Positions 1-8,169 of a stretch of DNA of 64,000 bases are shown in pieces (the first letter of the stretch is position 1; every line of letters starts with the position of its first letter). The translations under genes were made by a program, and so were the position numbers. The notes under the pieces were generated by a model, which saw nothing but the letters and a program-made list of their open reading frames with translations, did no database searches and was not told where the DNA came from. This DNA is from JAZKHT01 sp040385245. Its GTDB lineage: Bacteria; Pseudomonadota; Alphaproteobacteria; Rhodobacterales; Rhodobacteraceae. The DNA lies in the NCBI GenBank assembly GCA_040385245.1, contig JAZKHT010000009.1, forward strand, positions 62,001 through 126,000. Direction: 5' to 3'.

Positions 1-524
1 CCGGTCTGCGGCTGCACGCGCGCAGTGTGGTGATTGCCGCAGGCGCGCACAGCCGCGCGCTGGCGGCCTCGGCCGGCGACCGGGTGCCGCTGGACACAGA
101 ACGCGGCTATCACGTCGAATGGGACATGCCGACACCGCGCCTGTCGCGCCCCGCCTGCCCCACCACGCGCGGGTTCTACCTGTGCCCAATGGACGGGCGG
201 CTGCGTGTGGCGGGCACGGTGGAACTGGGCGGGCTGACCGCCCCCCCATCGCCGCACCGCATCGCCAAACTGATCGAAGGCGCGCGCGCGATCTTTCCCG
301 ACCTACCCGCGCCCAGCCGCGAGTGGATGGGGTTTCGCCCGTCGATGCCGGATTCCCTGCCTGTCATCGGCCCATCCCGCGCCGGGCGCGACGTGATCCA
401 CGCCTATGGTCATGGGCACATCGGCCTGACATTGGCCCCGATCACCGCGCGGTTGGTGGCCGATCTGGTGGCGGGGCGCACCCCATCGGTGGATCTTGCG
501 CCCTATCTGCCGACGCGGTTCTGA
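1..524 (+). CDS. FAD-dependent D-amino-acid oxidase/dehydrogenase-like protein (3' part)
   Basis: The gene enters from the left edge, so its start and the N-terminal Rossmann FAD motif are missing; the first whole codon is at base 3. The visible part resembles the C-terminal half of DAO-family flavoenzymes (DadA, glycine oxidase). It has the VVIAAGAHS segment, then ERGYHVEW, a substrate-domain stretch, and the closing GHGHIGLTLAP flavin-contact segment just before the C-terminus. Such enzymes oxidatively deaminate amino acids or polyamine derivatives in the cytoplasm or at the inner membrane. The exact substrate cannot be told from this fragment. A GC-rich hairpin follows the stop. Confidence 0.8.
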   Translation, partial: GLRLHARSVVIAAGAHSRALAASAGDRVPLDTERGYHVEWDMPTPRLSRPACPTTRGFYLCPMDGRLRVAGTVELGGLTAPPSPHRIAKLIEGARAIFPDLPAPSREWMGFRPSMPDSLPVIGPSRAGRDVIHAYGHGHIGLTLAPITARLVADLVAGRTPSVDLAPYLPTRF

Positions 525-535
525 TGGGCAACGGC

Positions 536-585
536 GGGGGGCCAGCCCCCGGACCCCCGGGATATTTAGAGAAAGAGGAAGGCCC
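536..585 (+). repeat. Dispersed GC-rich intergenic repeat, copy A (terminator-like)
   Basis: A G-run/C-run hairpin (537-541 pairing with 546-550) is followed by a second C/G block, then GGGATATTT and a purine tract ending in GAGGAAG. The same order of blocks recurs near 16719-16765. It lies just after the stop of the flavoenzyme gene, so it may also end that transcript, although there is no proper T-run. Confidence 0.55.
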
Positions 586-645
586 AGAGGTTGACCATCC
601 GTCCTGTTTCGCGCGACGAGGGGTTCGGGTTGCAGGAGGATCGGT

Positions 646-1647
646 ATGACGCGGCGGGCATTGGTGACGGGATCGGCGGGCTTTATCGGCTATCACCTGT
701 GCAAGCGGCTGTTGGCTGACGGGTGGCAGGTCACCGGGCTGGACGGGATGACCGCCTATTATGACGTGACGCTGAAGCAGCGCCGTCATGGCATGCTGAT
801 GCAATCGCAGGGTTTTCAGGCGGTCGAAGGCCTGATCGAAACCCCCGGTCTGGTGGCAGGGTTGGTCGAGACAGGCGAATTTGACGCGATCATCCATCTG
901 GCCGCCCAAGCCGGGGTCCGGTATTCCATCGACGCGCCACGGTCTTATGTCGAGGCGAACCTGATCGGCACGTTCGAGGTGCTGGAGGCCGCCCGCGCCC
1001 ATCCGCCCGCGCATCTGCTGATGGCATCCACGTCGTCGGTTTACGGTGCCAACGAAGCGATGCCCTACGCCGAGGTGGACAAGGCCGACCACCAGATGTC
1101 GTTCTATGCCGCGACCAAGAAAGCGACCGAGGCGATGGGTCATTCCTACGCCCATCTTTACGCCATCCCCTTGACGATGTTCCGTTTTTTCACCGTCTAC
1201 GGCCCATGGGGGCGCCCTGACATGGCGCTGTTCAAATTCGTGAAGGCGATCCTTGAAGGGGATTCGATCGACATCTACAACCACGGCGACATGCGGCGCG
1301 ATTTCACTTACGTCGATGATCTGGTGACAGGCATTCTGCGCCTGATCGATGCGGTTCCCACCGAGAGCGTCGGCGCATTTGACAGCCTGTCCCCCGTCGC
1401 CCCGTTCCGCATCGTCAATATCGGCAACGGCACCCCGGTCGCGTTGATGGACTTTGTCGCGGCGGTCGAGGTGGCCTTGGGGCAAACCGCCAACAAGCGG
1501 TTCCTGCCCATGCAGCCCGGCGATGTGCCCGCCACCTGGGCCGACGCCACCTTGATCGAGGCACTGACCGGCCCGCTGCCGCGAACCGACATCCGCATCG
1601 GCGTCGCGCGGTTTGTGGACTGGTACAGGGGCTATTACGGGGGGTGA
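646..1647 (+). CDS. NAD-dependent epimerase, UDP-glucuronate 4-epimerase type
   Basis: A 333-residue short-chain dehydrogenase/epimerase of the extended type. The NAD-binding TGSAGFIG lies at residues 8-15, STSSVYG near 128-134 supplies the Ser/Thr, and the catalytic pair Y154-x3-K158 follows. The segment [18 protein letters not shown] and the later [11 protein letters not shown] are typical of UDP-glucuronate 4-epimerases (CapI/LspL type), which make UDP-galacturonate for surface polysaccharide. The ATG at 646 is preceded by AGGAGG at good spacing. It stands alone and converges on the dehydrogenase gene that follows. The sugar specificity is inferred from family resemblance only. Confidence 0.87.
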   Translation: MTRRALVTGSAGFIGYHLCKRLLADGWQVTGLDGMTAYYDVTLKQRRHGMLMQSQGFQAVEGLIETPGLVAGLVETGEFDAIIHLAAQAGVRYSIDAPRSYVEANLIGTFEVLEAARAHPPAHLLMASTSSVYGANEAMPYAEVDKADHQMSFYAATKKATEAMGHSYAHLYAIPLTMFRFFTVYGPWGRPDMALFKFVKAILEGDSIDIYNHGDMRRDFTYVDDLVTGILRLIDAVPTESVGAFDSLSPVAPFRIVNIGNGTPVALMDFVAAVEVALGQTANKRFLPMQPGDVPATWADATLIEALTGPLPRTDIRIGVARFVDWYRGYYGG

Positions 1648-1654
1648 CTGCCGT

Positions 1655-2641
1655 TCACAGCATCCCCGGCACGACCTGATCGGGGGGGCGGTGGCCGTCG
1701 GCAAAGGTCTTGATGTTGATCAGCACCTTTTCGCCCATCTCGATCCGCCCTTCCAGCGTGGCGGACCCCATGTGCGGCAGCAGCACCACATTGGGCAGTT
1801 CGCGCAGGCGGGGGTTCACCTCGTGGCCGTGTTCGAACACATCAAGGCCCGCGCCCGCGATTTCATGCGCGCGCAACATCCGCGTCAGGGCGTTTTCGTC
1901 GATCACCTCGCCCCGCGACGTATTCACGATCACGGCAGACGGTTTCATCAGCTTCAGCCGCCGCGCGTTCATCAGGTGAAACGTCGATGGTGTGTGCGGG
2001 CAGTTGATCGACAGGATGTCCATCCGGCTGACCATCTGATCCAGACTTTCCCACCACGTCGCCTCCAGCCCCTCTTCGACCTCGGGGCGCAGGCGTTTGC
2101 GGTTGTGGTAATGGATCTGCATGCCAAACGCCCGCGCGCGGCGCGCGACCGCCTGTCCGATCCGGCCCATCCCAAGAATGCCCAGCCGTTTTCCGCCCAG
2201 CCGTCCGCCCAGGAAGGCCATCGGCGACCAGCCCTGCCATTCGCCCGCCTGCATCACCGCCAGTCCTTCGGGGATGCGCCGCGTGACCGACAGGATCAGT
2301 GCCAGCGTCATGTCGGCGGTGTCTTCGGTCACCACGCCGGGGGTGTTGGACACAAGGATGCCCCGCTGCCGCGCGGTTGCGACGTCGATGTGATCAACAC
2401 CTGATCCATAATTCGCGATCAGTTTCAGCTTGTCACCCGCCTGCCCGATCAACCCGGCATCGATCTGATCCGTCACTGTGGGCACAAGCACATCGGCCCG
2501 GCGCATGGCGGCGGCCAGCTCGTCGCGGGTCATGCGCGTATCGGGGTCGCGCAGTTCGACGTCGAACAGCTCTTTCATCCGCGTCTCGACAGGTTCGGGC
2601 AACCGTCGCGTGACTACAACACTCAGACGTCCTGCGGGCAT
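1655..2641 (-). CDS. D-isomer-specific 2-hydroxyacid dehydrogenase (glyoxylate/hydroxypyruvate reductase type)
   Basis: A cytoplasmic NAD(P)-dependent reductase of 2-oxoacids, 328 residues, the usual family length. The dinucleotide fold motif GMGRIG is at residues 157-162. The catalytic triad is visible as R243 (NTSRG), E270 (DVFE) and H290 (LLPHMGS). The early segment NYGSGVDHIDV is also characteristic. The family includes GyaR-type glyoxylate reductases and hydroxypyruvate reductases; which substrate applies here is not determinable. It converges on the epimerase gene with a gap of only a few bases. Confidence 0.9.
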   Translation of the reverse strand: MPAGRLSVVVTRRLPEPVETRMKELFDVELRDPDTRMTRDELAAAMRRADVLVPTVTDQIDAGLIGQAGDKLKLIANYGSGVDHIDVATARQRGILVSNTPGVVTEDTADMTLALILSVTRRIPEGLAVMQAGEWQGWSPMAFLGGRLGGKRLGILGMGRIGQAVARRARAFGMQIHYHNRKRLRPEVEEGLEATWWESLDQMVSRMDILSINCPHTPSTFHLMNARRLKLMKPSAVIVNTSRGEVIDENALTRMLRAHEIAGAGLDVFEHGHEVNPRLRELPNVVLLPHMGSATLEGRIEMGEKVLINIKTFADGHRPPDQVVPGML

Positions 2642-2821
2642 CTTCGGCCTCCCTGCACTTCCAATTCACCACTCTGACTGGCAAAGTGGCGGGAAGCGGG
2701 GCAAGGCACAAGCCCCGGCATGATCCCCGGCGAAGACGTCGCAAGGGGCAAAGGCGGAACATCCCGGCGAAGACCCCCAAGACGGGCACGCATGGGCGAA
2801 ACACAGGCAGGATGCGGGCGC

Positions 2822-3499
2822 ATGGCAATGGCACGGCGGGCAGCAACGGCAGCCCTTATTTCGGTTCTGTGCATGGGTGCCGCCCCATCCGTTGCCATGG
2901 CCGCAACGCTGCCCGAACGGGCAAGTGTCCCGCCGAAACCGCGCCCGACCAGTCTGGCCGTGTCCGAGGACGTCGCGGCGGCGGCGGTGCAGCCTGCCCC
3001 GTCCGCGGCTGCATTGGTCGCCCCTGAACCCCGCGCAAAGCCCGCACTGCAAGCCCCGCCGCGCGATCCGTCAAAAGGTGCTGTCACCAACCTGCCCCTG
3101 CCCCGCTACGTATCGTTGAAGAACGGCGAGGGGAATGCGCGGCGCGGCCCGGGTCTGACGCATCGCATCGACTGGGTCTTCACCCGCACCGGAATGCCGC
3201 TGCGCATCACCGCCGAATACGAACATTGGCGGCGGGTCGAGGATGCCGAAGGCGCGGGCGGCTGGATCCATTATTCGCTGCTGTCTGGCGTGCGGTCGGT
3301 TCTGGTGGCGCAGGACATTGCCGAGTTCCGCACCCAGCCCGAAGACGCGGCCCCCGTCCGGTTTCAGGCGGAACAGAACGTCGTCGGCTGGATCATCGAA
3401 TGTCAGACCGATTGGTGCCGGATTTCCATCGACGGCGAAAAAGGCTGGGTGCGCAAGGCCGCCCTGTGGGGCACAACCCCCGGCGAAGTGATCGAATAA
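2822..3499 (+). CDS. Exported bacterial SH3-domain protein
   Basis: The start chosen here gives a classic signal peptide: Met-Ala-Met followed by RR and a hydrophobic stretch ending AAPSVAMA, with predicted cleavage near residue 27. In-frame starts at 2720 and 2792 would only lengthen the n-region. A proline/alanine-rich linker follows. The conserved part begins at LKNGEGNARRGPG and continues through W-rich SH3-like segments (HWRRVED, GGWIHYSLL, GWIIECQTDWCRI, GEKGWVRKAALWG). This is the SH3-like family common in alphaproteobacteria and often misnamed aspartyl-tRNA synthetase. A periplasmic location and binding to cell-wall or protein ligands are expected; no enzymatic motif is seen. Confidence 0.78.
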   Translation: MAMARRAATAALISVLCMGAAPSVAMAATLPERASVPPKPRPTSLAVSEDVAAAAVQPAPSAAALVAPEPRAKPALQAPPRDPSKGAVTNLPLPRYVSLKNGEGNARRGPGLTHRIDWVFTRTGMPLRITAEYEHWRRVEDAEGAGGWIHYSLLSGVRSVLVAQDIAEFRTQPEDAAPVRFQAEQNVVGWIIECQTDWCRISIDGEKGWVRKAALWGTTPGEVIE

Positions 3500-3625
3500 C
3501 CTCTGGCCTACGCCACCAACGCGGATTGCAGGACCGGTGCAAGTTGCGAGACGGTCGCGCTTGCACCCGGCCCCCCGCATGGCGTACCCGACCGAAAGAC
3601 GTCCCCGCAATCACGGACCCTTGCG

Positions 3626-4513
3626 ATGAACCTGCCAGATACCACGCGGCTGAATCTGTCGGCGGGCCTTGCCTCGGTCGCCGTCGCGGGCTGTCTTGTG
3701 GCGCTGAAACTGTGGGCGCTGGGGGAAACCGGTGCCCTGTCGGTTGCGGCGTCGCTGGCCGACAGCGCGATGGACCTGATGATTTCGCTGGGGGCGATGG
3801 CTGCGATCCTTTACGCGGCCAAGCCTGCGGACGAGGATCATGCCTTTGGTCATACGTCCGCCGAGGATCTGGCGGCGTTGGGGCAGGCTTTGTTCATCCT
3901 GATTTCCGCCGGGGTGATCGCCTGGGCCAGTGTGTCCCGCCTGCTGGACCCGCAGCCGGGCCGACTGGCCGCCGAAGGGCGCGGGATGGTGGTAATGGGC
4001 GCGTCGGTGCTGCTGACCATTGGTCTGGTGCTGTGGCAGGGGCGCGTTGCGAAAAAGACCGGCAACCGTGTGGTTGCGGCAGACCGGTTGCATTATCTGG
4101 GCGACCTTTTGCCAAATATCGGTGCGATTGCATCGCTTTGGGCGTCCAGCACCTTTGGGCTGGCCTCGGTCGATTCCGTGGTGGCGTTGGGGGCTGCGGG
4201 GATGCTGGCGTTGGGAGCCGTCCGCATCGGATCGGGCGCGTGGGATGCCCTGATGGACCGCGCCGCCGATCCGCATATCATCGACGGCATCGCCGCAATC
4301 GCCCGCGACTGGCCAGGGGTGCATGGCTATCACGACCTGAAAACCCGGACCGCAGGCAGCCGGGTCTTTGTCCATTTGCACATCGAACTGGATGGCGACC
4401 AGACCCTGCGCGCGGCGCATGACATCGGTGCCAGCCTGCGCCGCGCCATCATGGAGGCCTATCCCCAGACGGACGTGATCATCCACAAGGACGTGGCGCG
4501 ACCCGCCGATTAG
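3626..4513 (+). CDS. Cation diffusion facilitator family metal/proton antiporter (FieF-like)
   Basis: A 295-residue inner-membrane protein with six hydrophobic segments and a C-terminal cytoplasmic domain. The metal site residues expected in FieF/YiiP are present: DSAMD (D46, D50) in the second helix and HYLGD (H156, D160) in the fifth. The loop motif HAFGHTSAEDLAALGQ and the C-terminal VHGYHDLKTRTAGSRVFVHLHIELD also match FieF. CDF proteins export Zn, Fe, Mn or Cd in exchange for protons; which metal this one moves is not visible. Confidence 0.9.
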   Translation: MNLPDTTRLNLSAGLASVAVAGCLVALKLWALGETGALSVAASLADSAMDLMISLGAMAAILYAAKPADEDHAFGHTSAEDLAALGQALFILISAGVIAWASVSRLLDPQPGRLAAEGRGMVVMGASVLLTIGLVLWQGRVAKKTGNRVVAADRLHYLGDLLPNIGAIASLWASSTFGLASVDSVVALGAAGMLALGAVRIGSGAWDALMDRAADPHIIDGIAAIARDWPGVHGYHDLKTRTAGSRVFVHLHIELDGDQTLRAAHDIGASLRRAIMEAYPQTDVIIHKDVARPAD

Positions 4514-4526
4514 GGCATATCCTTGC

Positions 4527-4573
4527 CGTCGGCGGCTTTTTCTTCGCCCAAATACTCAAAAATTCCCCGACAT
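4527..4573 (-). repeat. Possible diverged copy of a Rhodobacteraceae intergenic repeat
   Basis: Read on the minus strand downstream of the decarboxylase gene, this stretch has GAGTATTTGGGCGAAGAAAAAG, with a TATTT core and a purine-rich tail resembling the tail of the two better copies near 536 and 16719. The C/G hairpin part is missing, so membership in the same family is uncertain. Confidence 0.25.
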
Positions 4574-4616
4574 CGCTCCCTGTGCCTCGCATTGCGGCAT
4601 CCGTACTGCCAGTGGG

Positions 4617-6179
4617 TCAGATTGTTATCCGCACCTCGATCAGGCGTGGGCCCTTGCCCGCCAGTGCCGCGCGCATTTCGGCCGGGACTTGCGCCACCGA
4701 CGCAAAGGGCAGATCGCAGGCCGCGGCAAAGGGTTGCAGCTTCAGCGGCGATGGCGTGCAGCCGATCACCGCAATCCCGGCATCACGCATGTTGTCGGCG
4801 ATTTCGCGGTAGGCCGCGTTGTTCCAGACGACAAAGGTCACATCCAGCCCTTCATCCACCGCCACGCGCAACTCTGCCGGGCTGAATTGCAGACCGCCGT
4901 CCCCGATCAGGCAGACCACCGGCACGCCGGGGGCTGCGATGGCCGCCCCCACCGCCGCACCGGGGCCAAAGCCAAGCGCGCCGTATCCGGTTGCAGCGTT
5001 GAACCAGCCGCCGGGGCGGTCATGGTCAAAAAACAGGTTCGCGGCATAGACAGGCTGCGTGCTGTCGCCAACGATGATGGCACCGGGAACCGCCGCACGG
5101 ATCGCCTCGACCATGTCCAGTTGTGCGGGCATTTGCGGGTTGCAGGTGGGCAATTCAGCGCGGCAAGCCTTGCGCGCCTCGGCCGCCGCTGCCATGCCCC
5201 ACCCGGAATGGGGTGCGATGTGGGACAACAGCGCCCGCGCCACCGCGCCGACATCGCCTTGCAGCGCCAATGCACAGGAGTGGCGGGCCAGTTGATCGGT
5301 GCAAAGATCGACGCGGATCATCCCCGACAGATCGGGCAGGCCGCCGCGCACATACATGTCGTAGTCGGTCGGGCCAAGTTCCGTGCCAAGCGCCAGAACC
5401 CTGTCCGCCCCGCGCACCAGATCGCGCGCGGCGGTCAGGCTCATCGATGCTGGCACACCAAGGGGGTGGTCGTGCAGGATGCCCCGCGCGTTGGTCGTCA
5501 TCACCACGGGCGCGTCCAGCGCGTGCGCCAAGGCCTGCACTGCATCCCCCTGCCCACGGCACCCGCCGCCTGCAAGGATCACCACGCGCGCCGCGTCATT
5601 CAACAGGGCTGCCGCGTGTTCGACATTCGGCATCTTTGGCACAGGCAGGGGGGCGGGGGCGCGGGGTTCGGGTGCCTGCATCGGCATCACGTCCACCGGC
5701 ACCTCGATATGCACAGGGCCCGGGCGGCCCGTCGCCATTTTCGCAAAGGCCGCATCCAGCACCGCGTCCAGATCGGCCGGATCGTCCAACTGCCACGTCG
5801 GGCACAGCGTCGCCACCATCGCCGCCTGATCGGGCAATTCGTGCAGCAAGCCCAGTCCCTTGCCCAAGGACGCCCGCCGGTTGACGCCCGATATCACCAG
5901 CATCGGCACCGAATCCGCGCGCGCTTGCGCCATCGCCGTCAGCGCGTTGGTCAACCCCGGCCCGGTGATCACGAACGCCACCCCCGGCTTGCCCGACACG
6001 CGGGCATAGCCATCGGCCATGAAGCACGCCCCCTGTTCATGGCGCGGTGTGATATGGCGGATGCCGCTGCCCGACAGGCCGCGGTACAGCTCGATCGTAT
6101 GATAACCGGGGATGCCGAACACGACATCGACCCCGCGCGCGGCCAGCCCCGCCACCAGCGCCTGCCCGACGGTCGTCAT
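4617..6179 (-). CDS. aruI: ThDP-dependent 2-ketoarginine (5-guanidino-2-oxopentanoate) decarboxylase
   Basis: A 520-residue thiamine-diphosphate enzyme of the acetolactate synthase/pyruvate decarboxylase fold. The N-terminal PYR domain carries GIPGYHTIELYRGL and ITPRHEQGACFMADGYAR, with the activating Glu in HEQG. The C-terminal PP domain carries GDGGLQFSPAELRVAV and WNNAAYREI for Mg-ThDP binding. The N-terminal wording closely resembles AruI of the Pseudomonas arginine transaminase pathway, which decarboxylates 2-ketoarginine to 4-guanidinobutyraldehyde. The start overlaps the stop of the upstream transaminase gene by ATGA, so the two are translationally coupled. Other ALS-like decarboxylases are possible, but the partner argues for AruI. 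Confidence 0.8.
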   Translation of the reverse strand: MTTVGQALVAGLAARGVDVVFGIPGYHTIELYRGLSGSGIRHITPRHEQGACFMADGYARVSGKPGVAFVITGPGLTNALTAMAQARADSVPMLVISGVNRRASLGKGLGLLHELPDQAAMVATLCPTWQLDDPADLDAVLDAAFAKMATGRPGPVHIEVPVDVMPMQAPEPRAPAPLPVPKMPNVEHAAALLNDAARVVILAGGGCRGQGDAVQALAHALDAPVVMTTNARGILHDHPLGVPASMSLTAARDLVRGADRVLALGTELGPTDYDMYVRGGLPDLSGMIRVDLCTDQLARHSCALALQGDVGAVARALLSHIAPHSGWGMAAAAEARKACRAELPTCNPQMPAQLDMVEAIRAAVPGAIIVGDSTQPVYAANLFFDHDRPGGWFNAATGYGALGFGPGAAVGAAIAAPGVPVVCLIGDGGLQFSPAELRVAVDEGLDVTFVVWNNAAYREIADNMRDAGIAVIGCTPSPLKLQPFAAACDLPFASVAQVPAEMRAALAGKGPRLIEVRITI

Positions 6180-7357
6180 GCGGCCACCCGTGCGGCAGCA
6201 AAACCGGCAATGCGGTCACAGGCGGCTGCCAGCACCGCATCATCCTGCGTCAAACTCAGCCGCAGCCACCCCGCCAACGCCGCACCAAAGCTTTCGCCCG
6301 GCATGACGGCAACCTGTGCGCTGTCCAGCAGCGCGCGGGCGAAGCCTTCCCCGCTCATCCCTGTCGCGCGCACATCGACCAGCGCGAACATCCCCGCCTG
6401 CGGGCGATGCACGGCCAGGCCTGCCACACCGTCCAGCCGGTCCTGCACCAGCCCTGCACGGCGGTGAAACCGGTCCGCCATCCCTGCCGCCACGGGCGAC
6501 GGGGCGGACACCGCCGCCGCCGTCATGTCAGCGATGAAGGGCTGATTGCCGAACAGCATCGTTTCGGCTAGCGGCAACAGCCGGTCGCAGAATTCAGCCG
6601 GACCCACGCACCACCCAGACCGGAACCCCGGTGCCGCGTGGGATTTCGAGATGGATGAACAAACGATCACCCGGTCGGCAAAGTCCGGCAGATCGAGCGG
6701 CGAGGCGAATTCTACCCCCGGAAACACCAGATCCTCGTACACCTCGTCGCACAGAACCCACAGGTCATGCGCCCGCGCCAATTCGCACAGCGCCACAAGG
6801 TCTGCTTTGCCCAGCACGGCCCCTGTCGGGTTGTGCGGCGAATTCAGGAAAAGAACGCGCGACCGGGGCGTGATCCGTGCCGCCACGTCATCCGCCGCCA
6901 GGCGAAACCCAGCCTGCGCCCGGAGCGGCACCGGCACAACCGTGGCCCCGGTTGACCGGATCAACCCTTCATATGTGGCATACATCGGATCGCCCACCAG
7001 CACCTCGTCCCCCGCCGTGACAAGGGCGTTCAGCACGGCATAAAGGGTGGTCTGCGTGCCCGGAAAGCACATCACCTGATCCGTCCCGATCACCCGCCCG
7101 CGCCGCGCGGTGTAGCGGTCGGCCAGCGCGCGCAGCAGGCCAGGTTCGCCCCGCCCGTTGGAATATCCGGTGCGCCCCGCCTGCATTGCCGCCACCGCCG
7201 ATGCGGTCAGCGCGTCAGGTGTGGGAACGTCCGGCTCTCCGATCGTCAGTTCGATGACGTCCTGGCCTGCCGCCTTCATCCGGCGGGCGCGGCCGTGGAT
7301 TTCCCATTTCGCACCACCAAGCCCGGCAAGGCGATCGGTGACGGGGGCATATCTCAT
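6176..7357 (-). CDS. aruH: PLP aminotransferase class I, arginine:pyruvate transaminase type
   Basis: A 393-residue fold-type I aminotransferase. The segment LNSPHNPTGAVL supplies the conserved Asn-Pro, DEVYEDLVF the cofactor Asp/Tyr region, SSISKSHAAPGFRSGW the Schiff-base Lys, and WLRLSL the C-terminal carboxylate-binding Arg. The opening MRYAPVTDRLAG and the MFALVDVRATGMSGEGFA region are close to AruH, which transfers the alpha-amino group of L-arginine to pyruvate. The start at 7357 is chosen because AAAAGGAAAC precedes it and it gives the ATGA overlap with the TetR gene; a longer reading to 7504 would run deep into that gene. AruH, AruI and TetR form one operon. Confidence 0.83.
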   Translation of the reverse strand: MRYAPVTDRLAGLGGAKWEIHGRARRMKAAGQDVIELTIGEPDVPTPDALTASAVAAMQAGRTGYSNGRGEPGLLRALADRYTARRGRVIGTDQVMCFPGTQTTLYAVLNALVTAGDEVLVGDPMYATYEGLIRSTGATVVPVPLRAQAGFRLAADDVAARITPRSRVLFLNSPHNPTGAVLGKADLVALCELARAHDLWVLCDEVYEDLVFPGVEFASPLDLPDFADRVIVCSSISKSHAAPGFRSGWCVGPAEFCDRLLPLAETMLFGNQPFIADMTAAAVSAPSPVAAGMADRFHRRAGLVQDRLDGVAGLAVHRPQAGMFALVDVRATGMSGEGFARALLDSAQVAVMPGESFGAALAGWLRLSLTQDDAVLAAACDRIAGFAAARVAA

Positions 7358-7998
7358 GGCGTTTCCTTTTGGTTGATGGGGGCCAGATCGACCCCCAGAA
7401 TGGCCCCGATTGCGGTCAGGCCAATCCGTTCCAATTCGCCGGGGGCAAAGCCTTCGGGCAAAAGACCCCCTTCGATCCACAACCCGTCGATCAATGCATT
7501 GCACGCAATCGCGTCGGCGCGCAGTCGTTCAGGCGCGGATTTGCGCGGCAAATCCGCGATCAGCGATTGCAGCAGGTCGCGATAGCCCAGATACCCGGCC
7601 TCGTGCGCGGCGCGCAGGGCGTCATCGCGGCGTGCCAGATGCAGAAAGCTGGCCCAGACCGACACGGCCACCGGGTCCAGCACCGGATGGCGCACCGATG
7701 CCGCGACAAAGGCCCGCAACCGCGCCACAGGGTCAGGCGGTGTGCTGTCCAGAACCCGCGCGGCATCGACCGTCAACCGCTCCATGATTCGGGCATAGGC
7801 GGCGCGAAGAAGGTCTTCCTTGGTCTGGAAATAGTGCCGGATCAGCCCCGGCGTCACCCCGGCGCGGGCGGCGATTTCGCGCACCGTCGCCGCCTCGATC
7901 CCACCTTCGGACACAAGGTCCAGCGCCGCCGCGATCAGCGCGTCGCGGCGGGTCTCTTCGGCCTCGCGGCGATAGGGGCGGCGGTCAGGGTCGGTCAT
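7354..7998 (-). CDS. TetR/AcrR-family transcriptional regulator
   Basis: A 214-residue repressor-type protein. Its N-terminal domain reads ETRRDALIAAALDLVSEGGIEAATVREIAARAGVTPGLIRHYF in outline, a textbook TetR helix-turn-helix at about residues 14-55. The C-terminal ligand domain resembles BetI-like TetR proteins. It is the first gene of the aruH-aruI operon (ATGA overlap) and faces the divergent aminotransferase/glutamine-synthetase-like genes. A perfect inverted repeat at 8013-8034 lies just upstream of its start. Autoregulation and control of both divergent units in response to arginine, a guanidino compound or a polyamine is inferred, not shown. Confidence 0.88.
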   Translation of the reverse strand: MTDPDRRPYRREAEETRRDALIAAALDLVSEGGIEAATVREIAARAGVTPGLIRHYFQTKEDLLRAAYARIMERLTVDAARVLDSTPPDPVARLRAFVAASVRHPVLDPVAVSVWASFLHLARRDDALRAAHEAGYLGYRDLLQSLIADLPRKSAPERLRADAIACNALIDGLWIEGGLLPEGFAPGELERIGLTAIGAILGVDLAPINQKETP

Positions 7999-8012
7999 CG
8001 GGTCGGGTCCGT

Positions 8013-8034
8013 CAATTATACGACTGTATAATTG
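8013..8034. promoter_or_regulatory. Perfect 9-bp inverted repeat, probable TetR operator with overlapping -10 elements
   Basis: CAATTATAC (8013-8021), a 4-base spacer, then GTATAATTG (8026-8034): the arms match exactly. It begins 15 bp upstream of the TetR start and sits in the divergent promoter region. Because of the symmetry each strand carries a TATAAT hexamer, so one bound repressor dimer could block transcription in both directions. Confidence 0.7.
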
Positions 8035-8169
8035 CAGACGGTTTCGCGACCGACAAGGCCCAAAATCCGGTGCCGGATGCCCGCAAAAGTGCAGCCTGTG
8101 CATCTGCCGCTTCCATTTGATCAAATTCCACGTCATAACGGGCCGCATCACGCGACAGGGACGCTGACG

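Noticed and set aside
442..1704. Long minus-strand reading frame opposite the epimerase gene
   Set aside because: It is antisense to a well-conserved epimerase, has low-complexity composition rich in His, Gln and Arg typical of shadow frames in high-GC DNA, and no motif.
4689..6467. 592-codon plus-strand frame opposite aruI
   Set aside because: Antisense to the ThDP enzyme, with Arg/His/Gln-rich shadow composition and no domain.
7358..7504. Extended N-terminus for the arginine transaminase
   Set aside because: The extension overlaps the TetR gene by about 150 bases and lacks similarity; MRYAPVTDRLAG at 7357 is the expected family start with a good ribosome site.
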